Assembly (NCBI RefSeq): GCF_033958435.1
Contig: NC_134137.1
Location: forward strand, 238,808,501-238,872,500
Length of the DNA stretch: 64,000 nt
Source of the DNA: Carettochelys insculpta
Taxonomy: Eukaryota > Chordata > Testudines > Carettochelyidae
Direction of reading: 5' to 3'
Below, one piece after another: positions 22,230-33,689 of this stretch. Below the pieces are notes generated by a model. It did no database searches, was not told the DNA's origin, and was given only the letters and a program-made list of their open reading frames with translations. The first letter of the stretch is position 1; every line of letters starts with the position of its first letter. The translations under genes were made by a program, and so were the position numbers.

Positions 22230-23773
22230 ATGGACTTAAGGAGCCCCCCCGCCCGACCTTCTAAGCACACCCAGGGGTCCAGCCAGCAGGGGGGAAGAGA
22301 GCCCCCTGCTGGATGGAGCATGAGCTCAGGGACTTGTTGGGCCTGTGGCAGGATGAAGAGGTCCTGCGTGAGATGGGCATGGAGTGGTGGAATGCGTCCG
22401 CTTTTGCCCTACTGGCCAAGGGCTTGACAACCTGTGGCCACCCTGCCTGCACTCCTGACCAGGTTCGCAACAAGGTCAAGGAGTTGGGACAGGGGTACAC
22501 CCGGGCTCGGGACTTGGCCAGCCAGTTGGGGACCACCCACCGCTTTGTGCCCATTTTACCGGGAGCTCTGCAACCTCCTGGGCCCATGGGACACCACCTC
22601 CCCACCCACCATCCTCAATACCTCCACAGAGGAGCCCCAGCCTGAGGACCCTGATGAGACAGGACCATCAGCCAGCCCAACACCAGCAGGGCTAGAGCCG
22701 GAACCAGCCACTAAGTGGTCCAGCAAGGAGGGGGACTGGGTCATTGACCTCCCCTCCCATACCTCCAGCCAGGCATCAGCCAGCTGGGTATCCCCTGACC
22801 TCAGTGGTGGACCATCAGATATGTACCCAACAGGACACATGCCCTGGATCACAGGGCAGGGGCTGAAAGCTTGCTGGAGGGCCCCATGCAGACCCTGGCC
22901 AACCACTGCCCAGCCAGGCTATGGCCCTCGGGATAGTAGCACGGCCACCAGTGGCCTTCAGCCCCCACTCCTATGGACAATGCTGCGACCCGCTCCCGGG
23001 GAGGAGGGGATGGCCAGGGCCAGACTGCACAAGGGGGCCATTCCCAGGGGGACGGGGACCCGCACTGCCACCATGGGCCTCCAGGGCCATCTCACCTTCG
23101 GACAGGGGAGGGGGCATGGGGACCTGCCACCCACAGGGGGACAGGGGCGTGGGCCATGGGTTAGGGTTTGGTACTCACAGCCTGTCCTTCTCTTCCTCCC
23201 TATTCTTGCAACTGCACCATCTGAGGTTCAGGAGAGCCTTGCACCATCTGTAGGGCCCAGCAGCCCCCAGATGTGAGGTATGAGCACCAGGCAGTGCCAG
23301 TGGTGGAGTGAGGGTGACTCCACTCCCAGAGGGGCCAAAGGTGGGTGGTGGAGGACCTCCACCTTGCTGCTTCTGTCTGTCGACAGGTGGAGGTGGCAGA
23401 GTGGCACCTCCACCTGGAGGAGGGCATGGCCACCTGGCACCAGGCAGCTAGGGCAGAACTGATGGTCATCCTGAGGGATGTAGCAGACACCTTCAGGGAG
23501 CTCTTGGCTTGGATGTCCCCTCTTGCTGCCCCCCCTGCAGCCCTTCCTGCCATCCCTTCTGCAGCCTGTCCTGCTGTCCCTCCTGCCAGCACCCTGGAGA
23601 GATCCCACTCGCCTATCCCCCTGGAGAGGCCCCAGCTGGGGCCGATCACCAAGGTGCGGTTGATCCCCCGCCCTACCTCCCTGTCCTCCTCGCACCCTCC
23701 CAGCCTTGTTGGGGACCCCAGACCGGGGGTGGAGGGTCGTGGGTCAAGGTCATCCACCCCTGACCGGCAGTAA
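22230..23773 (+). pseudogene. Harbinger Myb/SANT-like DNA-binding protein, frameshifted
   Basis: A start at 22230 gives MDLRSPPARPS. Near 22310 the frame shifts into the trihelix Myb/SANT-like domain (LRDLLGLWQDEEVL, NASAFALLAKGL, TPDQVRNKVKELGQGYTRAR). Another shift near 22520 leads to CPFYRELCNLLGPWD and an acidic, proline-rich linker. A C-terminal coiled-coil-like part (RQVEVAEWHLHLEEG, FRELLAWM) with an Ala/Pro tail lies at 23380-23773. In the sister element the last exon follows a CTGCAG acceptor; the matching site near 23208 reads TTGCAA, so the splice acceptor appears lost. In this superfamily the Myb-like protein binds element ends and brings the transposase into the nucleus. Frameshifts make this copy a pseudogene. 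Confidence 0.75.
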
Positions 23774-24033
23774 GGGTCCTCCAAGCAGGCCACCCATGTC
23801 CCCCTCCTACCTGTAAATAGTCGTATGCTTAACATTCTGCATATTTTGAAAACAAAGTTCCACGCTGTGTTCAATAATAACAGTTTATTTCATCCATATC
23901 CCTGTTGTGCTGTGTGCCTGGTGGGGAGGGCAGTGTGTGGGGGGTGGGGGCCTGCGTGTGGGGGTGGCAATGGAGGGTGCATAGGGGTGGAGGAATGTGT
24001 GTGGTGGACCTGCTGGGTGTGGCCAGGCAGTGC

Positions 24034-25322
24034 TCACTGGGGCCCCTGGTCGAAGTATTGGTGTAGGGCCTCATGTACGCATATCCCCTCTTGGCGGGCC
24101 TGGCAGCTAGGGGCAGTGGCCGGCTTGGGGTAGACTGTGCTGGCCTTAGCCGCCCACACCTGTGCAAAGGCCTCCAAATTGCTTTCCACAATATTGTGGA
24201 GTATGCAGCAGGTGCCCATCACCTAGGGGACAATGAGGACACCCACCTCCAGGTGTGCCAGAAGGCAGTGCCAATGGCCCTTGAGATGGCTGAAGGTTCG
24301 TTCAACCCTGTTGCGGCCATGTTTAAGCTGGTGTTATACTGCTCCTGGCTGGGGGTGAGGTGAGCAGCAGAGGGCTGCATGAGCCCGGGATGCAGCAGAT
24401 TGCTGCATCGGCCACCAGGCAGAGGGGCACTGTGGTGTCCCCCAGCAGGATCTCCCTTTGGGGGGTGTAGGTCCCTGCCTCCAGCTGGCCGTACACGCCC
24501 GGATTGCAGAATAACCGTACGACATGGGTGCAGCCGAGCCAGCCCACATAGATGTCCTGGAACCAGCCCTGGCTGTACAACATGGCCTGCAGGACCATGG
24601 AGTGGTAACCTTTCCTGTTTATGTATTGTCCTCCGCTGTGCTCCGGGGCACGGATGGGTATATAGGTCCTGTTGAGGGGCCCAAAGCAATTTGGGAACCC
24701 ATATGCAGTGAAACCCATGATGGCTGCGTCCAGGTCCCCCGATGTGGACCACCCTAGGCCTCCTGTCCCTGTCCTGGCCCCTGCCCCAGCTCCACCCTGG
24801 GACCCTGGTTCTGGGACCCCCAGACCCTGGTGCATGCATGGCCAGGCCTCCTTACATCCATCATGACAGCCCCAACTGTGGCCTTGTCCACACTGAATTG
24901 GTGTCCCACAGAGTGGTAGCTGTCTACAGTGGCGAGCTTCCAGACAGCTATCGCGACCCTCTTCTCCATGGGGAGGGTGCACCGCATCTGGGTGTTCTGA
25001 TGTCTCAGCATGGGGGACAGCCACTGGCACAAGTCAAAGAAGGTCTGCCACCACATCTGGAAATTCCAGAGCCACTGGTCATTGTCCCACACTCCTGTGA
25101 CCAGGTGTTTCCACCACTCTGAGCTGGTGGGGTAGCTCCAGAGCTGGCAGAGAACCCAGAGGGTGACACCAAAGGACCCGAGGGTCTGGGGCATCCCCAG
25201 CTGCCCCTGTGGTGAGGGGGCTTCCCCAACAGGATCTGCAGGGTGGCCACCACTGCTATGGCAGACAGGGTGACCACTCTGTTGGCACCAGTGAGCAGGG
25301 TTTCCAGCTGTTGCTGTTCCAT
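24034..25322 (-). pseudogene. Harbinger DDE transposase (nuclease), decayed
   Basis: On the minus strand a start at 25322 gives MEQQQLETLL. Following parts in several frames include SVGHQFSVDKATVGAVM (helix-turn-helix-like) and a GTAAGG donor-like site near 24853. The catalytic core then runs AAIMGFTAYGFPNCFG, NRKGYHSMVLQAML and DIYVGWLG. Two of the usual catalytic positions look lost: LDGTH reads LNRTY and HDAR reads HVVR. The final part (RVERTFSHLKGHW, then CCILHNIVESN) is in other frames and keeps its glutamate. The family nuclease cuts and joins DNA at 3-bp targets. With frameshifts and two lost aspartates, this copy is inactive. Confidence 0.8.
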
Positions 25323-25738
25323 GCTCTGTCTGGAGGGCACTGTGTCTGCAGGGCTGGTAGCAGCTCTGCAGGCCCCTCATGCCGTGCAGGCTGAGGGTGT
25401 TGGAGAGGAGCCTTTTAACAGGGAGGCCAGCTGCGGCCCTGGAAGGGCTTGTCTGCCATATGGCCCTGGCTGCGGTGTTTCCTGGCCCTTTCTTTCAAAA
25501 AAGGGCATGGGTACGTGTAGACACATTCTTTCGATGAGCTTGCTGGCCCCTTTCGAAAGGGCAGATGGCCCTTTTAATGACGTGCATTGACAGTGCCAGC
25601 CCCAGTCTGTGTGTAGCTGCTCCTCTTTGAAAAGGCGTCTTTTGATTCCTCTCTTTCAAAAGGTGCCCTTTCACAATGGCACTCTAGTGTAGACGTAGCT
25701 TGTGTGAATAGCCCGTTTAATATATGTGTGCATAAAGT

Positions 25739-28690
25739 ATCATAGAATCCTAGGGCTGGAAGGGACCTCAGGAGGTCATCTGGTCCAGCCCCCTGCTTCA
25801 AACAGTATCAACCCCATCTAAGTCATCCCTGCCAGGACTTTGTCAAGCCGGGACTTAAAAACCTTAAGGGATGGAGAATCCACCACTTCTCCAGGCAATG
25901 TATTCCAATGCTTCACCACCCTCCTGGTGAAGTAGTTTTTCCTAATATCTAACCTACACCTCTCCTCTTTTAACTTCAAACCATTACTTCTTGTTCTGCC
26001 ATCTGACACCACTGAAAACAGTTTCTCACTCTTGTCTTTAGAGCTCCCATCAGGAAGTTGAAGGCTGCTATTAAATCACCCCTATGTCTCCTCTTCTGTA
26101 AATTAAGCAAGCCCAAATCCCTCAGCCTGTCTTCATAGGTCTTGTGCTCCAGCCCCCTAATCATTTTTGTTGCCCTCCGCTGAACCTGCTTCAGCACATC
26201 CATATCCTTTTTATACTGGGGGGCCCAAAACTGGACACAATATTCCAGATGTGGCCTCCCCAGTGCCAAATGCACCCTGGTATGCTGTTAGCCTTCTTGG
26301 CTACAAGGGTACACTGTTTACTCATATCCAGCCTTTCATCCACCATAAACCCTGTGTCCCTTTCCGTCGTACTGCTGCTGAGCCAGTCGGTCCCCAGCCT
26401 ATAATAATGCTTGGGATTCTTCCATCCCAGGTGCAGGACTCTAGACTTCTCTTTGTTGAACCGCATCAGATTTCTTTTGGCCCAGTCCTCCAATTTATCC
26501 AGGTTACTCTGGATTCTTTCTCTACCCTCCAACGTATCTACCTCTCCCCCTAGTTTTGTGTCATCTGCAAACTTGCTGAGGGTGCAATCCAGTTGTTTAT
26601 CCAGGTCATTAATAAAGATGTTGAACAACACCGGCCCCAGAACCGAGCCTTGCGGCACTCCACTTGAAACCAACAACCATCCAGATATTGCACCATTGAC
26701 CACTACCTGTTGGGCCCGACCATCAAGCCAGCTTTCTATCCATCTTATTGTCCAAGGATCCAATCCACATTTCCTTAACTTATGGACAAGAATGTTGTGG
26801 GAGACGGTATCAAAAGCTTTTGTGAAGTCAAGGTATATCACATCCACTGACTTCTCCATGTCCACAGAGCTTATTACCTCATCATTGAAGCTAATCAGAT
26901 TAGTCAGGCACGACTTGCCACTGATGAATCCATGTTGGCTACTTTTGATCACTTTCTCCTCTTCCAAGTGCTCCAAAATGGATTTCTTGAGGATCCCCTC
27001 CATTATTTTCCCAGGGATTGAGGTAAGGCTGACCAGTCCATGGTTTCCTGGATTGTCCTTCTTTCCTTTTTTAAAAAATGGCACTACATTTGCCTTTTTC
27101 CCTTCATCTGGGATCTCTCCTGAACTCCTAGAGTCTTCAAAGGTAATGGCCAAAGATTCTGCAGTGACATCTGCCAATTCCCTCAGTACCCTTGGGTGCA
27201 TTAAATCCAGACCCATGGATTTGTGTACATCTAGTTTTTCTGGATAGCTCAGAACTTGTTCCCTCCCTACAGATGGCTGCCCCCCACCTTTCCGTACTAC
27301 ATTGTCTAGGACCGTCGTGTGGGAGTTGCCTTTTTCTGTGAAGACTGAGGAAAAAAGGCATTGAGTACTTCAGCTTTTCCTAAATCATCTGTCACTAGGT
27401 TACCTCTCTCATCCAATAACAGTCCCACACCTTCTCTGATAACCTGTTTATTGTTAACATGCCTGTAGAAACCCTTCTTGTTACTCTTCACATCCCTTGC
27501 CAACTGTAGTTCCAATTGTGCTTTCGCTTTCCTGATTACTCCCTGGCATTCTCCAGCCGTATGTTTATACTCCTCCTTAGTCAACTGTCCGCATTTCCAT
27601 TTCTTGTATGCATCCTTTTTGAGTTTAAGCTAACTGAGAATTTCCCCGTTAAGCCAAGCTGGTTGCCTACCATGTTTGCATTTCTTACTATGCAGTGGAA
27701 TGGTTTGTTCCTGTGCCTTCAGTAAAACTTCTTTAAAATACTTTCAGTTCTCCTGAACTCTTTCCCCCTTCATCTTCATTTCCCAAGGGATCCTGCTCAT
27801 CAGCTCTCTCAGGGAGTTGAAGTCTGCTCTTTTGAAATCAAGCATCCGTATGTTACTGCTCACTCTTCTACCTTTTGTCCAGATCCTGAAATATATGATC
27901 TCATGGTCACTGCAGCCCAGGTTTCCACCCACTTCTATTTCTCTGACCAGTTCTTCCCTGTTTGTGAGCAGCAGGTCAAGTTGTGCATGGCTGCTGGTCG
28001 GTTCCTTCAGCACTTGTACCAAGAAGTTATCCCCAACATTCTCCAAAAACTTCGTGGATTGTCTGTGTGCTGATGTGTTGGTCTCCCAACAAATGTCCAG
28101 ATGATTAAAGTCTCCCATGAGTTCCAGGGCCTGTGATTTGGAAGCTGCACTTAGCTGACTGAAGAAATCTTCATCTACCTCATCTCCTTGATCTGGCGGT
28201 CTATAGCAGGCACCAACTACAACATCACCTCTGTTACTTCCACCTCTAAGCTTAACCCAAACACATTCAACTGGATTTTCTCCCTCCTTATACTAGAGCT
28301 CTGAGCAATCATACTGATCCCTCACATACAGCACAACTCCTCCTCCTTTTCTCCTCTCTGTCCTTCCTGAACAGTTTATAACCTCCCATGCTCCAGTTAT
28401 GCAAATTGTCCCACCAAGTCTCCTTTATTCCATCCACCTCATACTTCTTTGACTCTGCAAGGGCCCCTAATTCTTCCTGTTTGTTTCCTAGGCTTCTGAC
28501 ATTTGTCCAAGCATCTTAGAGAAGTGGCTAATTGGCCCACTTTCTCCTCTTCACCCAGGAAACCTGCTTGATTGCTCCCTCCTCCTTCTGCATTTACCTC
28601 AGGACTTGTGTCACTGTCCTCCGATGAACCTAGGTTGAAGCCCTCCTCTCTAGGTTTGCAAGCCTGCCCGCAAAGATGCAGAGTAAAGTG
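25739..28690 (-). pseudogene. CR1 LINE, ORF2 (endonuclease and reverse transcriptase), 5' truncated
   Basis: On the minus strand the order is: the APE-type endonuclease, starting near 28500 (RSLGNKQEEL) and continuing through MGDFNHLDICWE to CSDHEIIYF at 27744-28118; a linker at 27306-27584; the reverse transcriptase at 26191-27216 (SIPGKIMEGIL, DFTKAFDTVSHNIL, SGVPQGSVLGPVLF, catalytic FADDTKL); and the C-terminal region at 25818-26275 ([34 protein letters not shown]). The 3' end is the short CR1 tail with ATTCTATGAT. ORF1 and the 5' end are absent, and shifts near 28330, 27600, 27340 and 26280 break the frame. CR1 is the dominant LINE in turtles. The low decay suggests a fairly recent insertion. 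Confidence 0.9.
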
Positions 28691-28699
28691 ATTCCTGTG

Positions 28700-31600
28700 T
28701 GCATGTCACGATACACTGAGGTGACATCACTTTAAAGTGCCTCACCCTCACTCAGCAATAGGCTCTGATGTTCAGCACCAAATATAGTCAGTTTAGCATT
28801 TTTGCTAGCCCTAGCTGGCAATGCTAGTATGTCCTTAGTCTCACTGAAATCAATCGCTAGTAGGAGACATGATCATAAACACTTAACCAGTGTGCTTCAC
28901 GTGCAGCCTTAGCTTGGCATTGTGCTGGTACCCAGCTGTTTTTCAAGAATGAAAGACACTAACTGGTCTCTTTGGCGAAGTCTCCTCCAAATGCAGCATC
29001 TGTTTGTATCGCTCAGAGGTGTCCACTGTGAGGGCCACAAGGTAAATATAGCAGGGGCCTAAAGACTGGCCGTAAAGTGTCTTGCTACTGTCCGTAGTAC
29101 CCTGGCACGTTGATGAAATATCTCAGTGTGACCCCCCGAGTGGGTGGTGAGCAGTGCACCCTGTCAGCCATGTGCTTGGGCGGCCACGCAGGAGAGACTC
29201 AGGTGCTGCCCTGCTGAGTGGCTCACAGCCCCCCGCAGCAAGCAGCATGTGCTCCTGTTGGAGGTGCATATGCCCATGCGGTGAGACAGCTAACAAAATT
29301 CATTCCACACATGGATGGAAAAGACTCGGAGGGGATCCTGGTCGCGAGTGCAGTTTAACAGAGTCACAGGAGCCGGCATTAGATTTGCTGCGTCCTGCGG
29401 CCAAAGCCAAAGCCTGAGTCCTGCTGCTGGGGACAGAAATGGAGCCCAGGGGCTTTAGCCTGCTGGGTGAGGTGGGAGGGCAGCTTCTTTTCCTCCCACC
29501 TCCTGCCTGGGGCCACATCATCATTTGAGTTGTCAGAAGAGATTCACAGCACAATGACCTGGGAGAACCTCTGAGCTGGAGACTAGCGCACTTGATAGCA
29601 TCTGGCAGAGAGGAGATGCAGCTGTTGAGGACAGCACAAACTTACAGGCCCTGGGGGGCATATGGCAGCCCCACATGTCATCTCTGGCCCCTTTTCCTCT
29701 CCTCACATGCCATCCACACCCATTCCAACTGAGCGCCACCTGGCCCACACTTCCCTCACCGCTCCTTTCCCACTTCTCCAATCGCCTAGCAGATATGGGC
29801 ACAACACAGGGGTGAGGGAGGAGGTGACCTCTGGACACCTTCTGCTGAGCCTCAGTAACTGGAGCTGCAGGTAAGGAAGGAATGGGGATCAGTGAGTCTC
29901 CCCATGCCTCCCTTGGCAGGCCTGTGTTGCCAGCCCAGTCTCTCTTCACTGCACCAGGTTCCTCCTGGCTAGGCTCAGTGAGAGAGCAAGGTGCTGGTGC
30001 CTTTCCAGGCATATTTTTCCCTCAGATGTGCTCAGCCTGACTCCCACCCAGTGTGCCCACTTCCCTCCATAGCAGAGGCTTGGTGTACGCACCACCCCGT
30101 ACATCAGCATTCCCCAGTTCCCCAGCACCAGGTGTTCTGTGTTCCCTCCCATGCTTCTCATTCTGTCCAGCATAGCAGTGTCCTCTGATCCCCCACCAGG
30201 GGTTCCTGATGCATGCCTTTTTCCCTTTCCATTTCTCTGTGCCCCTCCTTCTTCCCCTGCTTTGCACTAGGGTCCCTCAGTTTTACCCACCAAATAGTGT
30301 GTTTGCCTTCCTACTCCAGTTTATCTCCATTTTCCCTTTGCCCAATGGTTCTCCATGTCCTCTCATTCCAGAGTCCCCCATTTGAATCTTGTTGCAGGGA
30401 CTCCTTGTGGCCCCCATTTCCTTTTTGCTCTGTCTCTCCCATTTCCCTCAATTGCTAATTCCATGCCCCATATTTTCTGCTTCTTTCTCCACTTCTTCCC
30501 ACCTTCCTTCCCTGCGCCACAGACTCTATGTTCCCCCTTCCTTCTATGTCAGGCTCTCCCAGGGCACATCTATAATTATATGAACATTGATGCTCCGGAC
30601 GTCAATCTTTCAGGGTTCCAGTTAGCACATCTAGCAGGGACATGCTAAATCAAATGTTGAGGACATGCCTGTCAACACCAAGTTTCTCCATCAATGTCCC
30701 ACAGTGGGGTCAAACAGGAAATTTGACTTCAGAATGTCAGCTCCAGCTATGCAGGTCTTGTAGCTGGACTTGTGTATCTTGGGTCAAATTTCTTTTGTAG
30801 TGTTCACCTACCTTCATTCTCATGCTCAAGCCAAGGCTCTGTACACACTCTTCTCCCTGTCCCTGTGCCTGACCTTTCTTTTTTGCCTCAAAGAGAAAGC
30901 AGAGTGTCAGGCAGTAACATGTTGGAGCTCCATTGGGAGGATGAGCAGGCTGAGGAGATGAGGTATTGTTATACCAGAAGCCACTGGTGGGCACCATGAA
31001 CAGGTTGTTTGCTATGTCGACAACTGTAGAGGTGCTTGAAGCTGTGACAGTGCTAAACAGATGGTCTATTTTGTCTCCTTTGCCCCTCATTCTCTCTCCC
31101 TTTCCATTTGCTGATTTTGACCCAATATTAATAGGGTACTAGCCACTGATGGCTAGGATATAACTTCAAATGGTGGAATTGATAGGATGCAGTACTGAAA
31201 AATTAAGCAGGTGAGTCCGTCTTTGCAGGACCCAGGCTAAAGTAAAGGCTTCATTTGTGAACCAATATTTGTACCTTCCTTGCTGGGTATAAAGGAGTGG
31301 CTTGTTGTCTAAGTTCACCATCAATAATCTGCCCTTGATCAAGTTTGTGCAGCAGCTAAACACAGTGCTGTGGGTTGCATTTCAGGAGTTTGTTTTGGCT
31401 CTTCCTGCTGTGAGCATGTCAGTGATAGCACAGCTCCTTTGCAGAGACCAGGTGATACACGAGTTTTGCTCAAGTCTGCAATGGTGTCCCTGGCAAAGGC
31501 TTTTAATACATTCCAGAATTTCTAAAAATTAAATCAGTCTGAATAATGGATGTTGCTACTTACATAATGTTCTAACAGCAGGCTGACAAATAGCTGGGGA

Positions 31601-32070
31601 AAACTTTTCTGTTTGAACAGTCTTTTGTATTTTGTCCTTACACAGGCAAAAACCCCACGGAAATAAATGAGTAAGAGAAAAGTGGAGTTCAAGATTTGGT
31701 CTTAAGTGATTTGCTGGCACAGAATGCCAAGAGGTACAACAGTCAACTGTTCTCAGAGCTGCTTGATATTTGAATTCTATCATTGGTTCCCTCTTAAATC
31801 CAGTTCTAGTCGGTGGTTACTAGGCATTTGCCGTACATCTGTCACACCACAGCACTGACAGTCACACATTTTATGGGAGAAGACTGCCACTGGGACCAAA
31901 CCTTGACTATTTTATCTCTTCTTGGAAGTCAAAAGCTTTCCTGCCCCAACACAGTGTGCCTGAAATTCCCAACAACCTAAGACTTGAGTGACCTAAGTAA
32001 AACAAACTTTACGAAGAATGGGGAAAGACCAGTTTAAAACATGGAGTGGTCAGTGGCCCCAGAGAGAGAA
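28700..32070. other. No gene recognised; one possible MITE fragment
   Basis: Many short overlapping frames lie at 29154-31090 in pyrimidine-rich sequence; none shows a domain. A segment near 30555-30690 (GGGCACATCTATAATTAT) may be a degraded MITE. No tRNA, SINE or exon was recognised. Confidence 0.45.
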
Positions 32071-32076
32071 CATAGA

Positions 32077-32959
32077 GGCTACGACAACACTGAAACAAAA
32101 CTTCGAAATAACTATACCAATGGACATTTAGAACAGTACTAATAAGGTGCTGAAGTGCATATTCAGCACCTCGTTAGCATGCCGCTGGCTGCGGCTCTTT
32201 GAAATTGCCGTCTTTCACTGCCACGTGGCTCATCAAGATGGGGGTCCTTTTTGAAAGGACCCTGCCAACTTCGAAATCCCCTTATTCCATAGGGCTGTGG
32301 CCACACTTGGCCAAACCTTCGAAATAGTCATGCTAATGGACAAATTGAAGAATACTAATGAAGCACTGAACTGAATATTCAACACCTCATTAGCATTCGC
32401 ATGCTTCCAGGCCTGACGCTTTGAAGAGCCACTTTTGAACGCACGCGGCTCGGTGAGGCTGCATGGGGGTCCTTTTCAAAAGGGCCCCACACATTTTGAA
32501 ATCCCCTTGTTCCTCTCAGCTGAGGGGAACAAGGAGATTTTGAAATGTGTGGGGTCCTTTCAAAAAGGACTCCCATGTGGCCGCGCTGAGCCGCATGTGT
32601 TCGAAAGCTGTGCTTTCGAAGCGCTGTGGCAGGAAGCGTGCAAATGCTAATGAGGCACTGAATAGTCAGTTCAGTGCCTCATTAGTATTCTTCAACTTGG
32701 CCATTAGCATGGGCTTTTTGAAAGTTTGGCAAAATGTGGCCACAGCCTAGGAATAAGAGAATTTTGAAGTTGGTGGGGTCCTTTCAAAAAGGACCCGTCT
32801 GGACAATCCACGCAGCAGCGAAATGTGGCAATTCCAAAGAGCTGCAGCCAGCGGCATGCTAATAAGGCACTGAATATGCATTTCAGTGCCTCATTAGTAA
32901 TCTTCGAAATGGCCATTTGCCTGGCCATTTTGAAGTTTTGTTTCAGTGTAGACACGGCC
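32077..32959. mobile_element. Outer palindromic Harbinger-type MITE, interrupted
   Basis: The left end GGCTACGACAACACTGAAAC pairs with the right end (reverse complement GGCCGTGTCTACACTGAAAC). The two halves, 32077-32292 and 32748-32959, are reverse complements of each other (AATATGCA/TGCATATTCAG, GGTCCTTTTTGAAAGGAC). The middle is occupied by the MITE at 32293-32747. Flanking triplets are AGA and AAA. Confidence 0.8.
32293..32747. mobile_element. Inner palindromic MITE, 455 bp, TAG duplication (nested)
   Basis: GGCTGTGGCCACACTTGGCC at the left and GGCTGTGGCCACATTTTGCC (reverse complement of the right end) are inverted repeats. TAG flanks the element on both sides (32290-32292 and 32748-32750). 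It lies at the centre of the outer MITE's palindrome. The body is symmetrical around about 32520, with GGTCCTTTTCAAAAGG on one side and its mirror on the other. Confidence 0.85.
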
Positions 32960-32961
32960 AA

Positions 32962-33685
32962 ATTGTTTATTTGGGCAAGAAGGGAAGGTCTATGGTAGGG
33001 GTATTTCTTTTTGGTGCATGGGGTGTTTATTGTTTGTTTGCCACTGAAACAGATTTAATTTTCCAATATGGTGACCACCATTCTGGGTCTATTAATGTAC
33101 AGTTGATCTGTCTAAAGATCAAATCTTAGTCCTGTGCCACAACACTTTCAAGTTTTTTTTGTAATTGTCTGCCTAGATTATAAGTTTATAAACTTTCCAA
33201 CAAAATAGCCTCTTTCCTTGATGTTTGTAAAAGATTCTATCCTTATGTCTGAACCAGCAAATTTTTTTAGAAAGTTTAGTTGTGTTTAGCCCAGAATGGC
33301 ATGTTTCTGTTTTCACTGTACAATTAGAGTCAGACATGCTTTTAGGATGACTTTGAGACCAGGGATCACTGACAGAGTGTCTTGGGCTCTTGGGAGTATT
33401 TCTATGCCATCCTCACCACACCGTTCCACACCAGGACACAGCAAGTTGTAAGCCTCCGTTATTTTTATAATGGTTGTGAATTTACAAAACAAAGGGAAAA
33501 TAAATAATTTTTTGCTACTTTTTAAACCTAATTTTATGTGCCTTGAGTTGGCATTTAAAAACCCAGCTCTGATCTTCATGTCCTAGGTTCAGCAAGTGTA
33601 TGGAGGTGTCAAATTGATCTAACACTGAACATGACCTGTACCATTTTGCCCTCAGAAAAGAGGGGTAGGGAGCCTGACCCTGGAT
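32962..33685. other. No gene recognised
   Basis: AT-rich sequence without repeat termini or protein motifs that I can identify. It may include the 3' flank or a lost terminal part of the retrovirus relic that follows, but no long terminal repeat was found. Confidence 0.4.
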
Positions 33686-33689
33686 CATG

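Larger units (their letters stand above)
21839..25699. mobile_element. PIF/Harbinger DNA transposon with two convergent genes
   Basis: The left end GCTGTGTCTACACTAGG and the reverse complement of the right end GCTACGTCTACACTAGAG form inverted terminal repeats about 3.86 kb apart. Between them lie a Myb/SANT-like gene (plus) and a DDE nuclease gene (minus), the two-gene organisation that defines this superfamily. Runs of TTCGAAAGG-type sequence sit near the ends. I could not confirm a clean 3-bp target duplication. Both genes are broken by frameshifts, so the copy is non-autonomous. Confidence 0.85.

Noticed and set aside
23200..23874. 224-codon minus-strand open frame
   Set aside because: It overlaps the Harbinger Myb-like coiled-coil exon antisense and lacks recognisable motifs.
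26411..27247. 278-codon plus-strand open frame
   Set aside because: It is the antisense shadow of the CR1 reverse transcriptase, whose motifs are clear on the minus strand.
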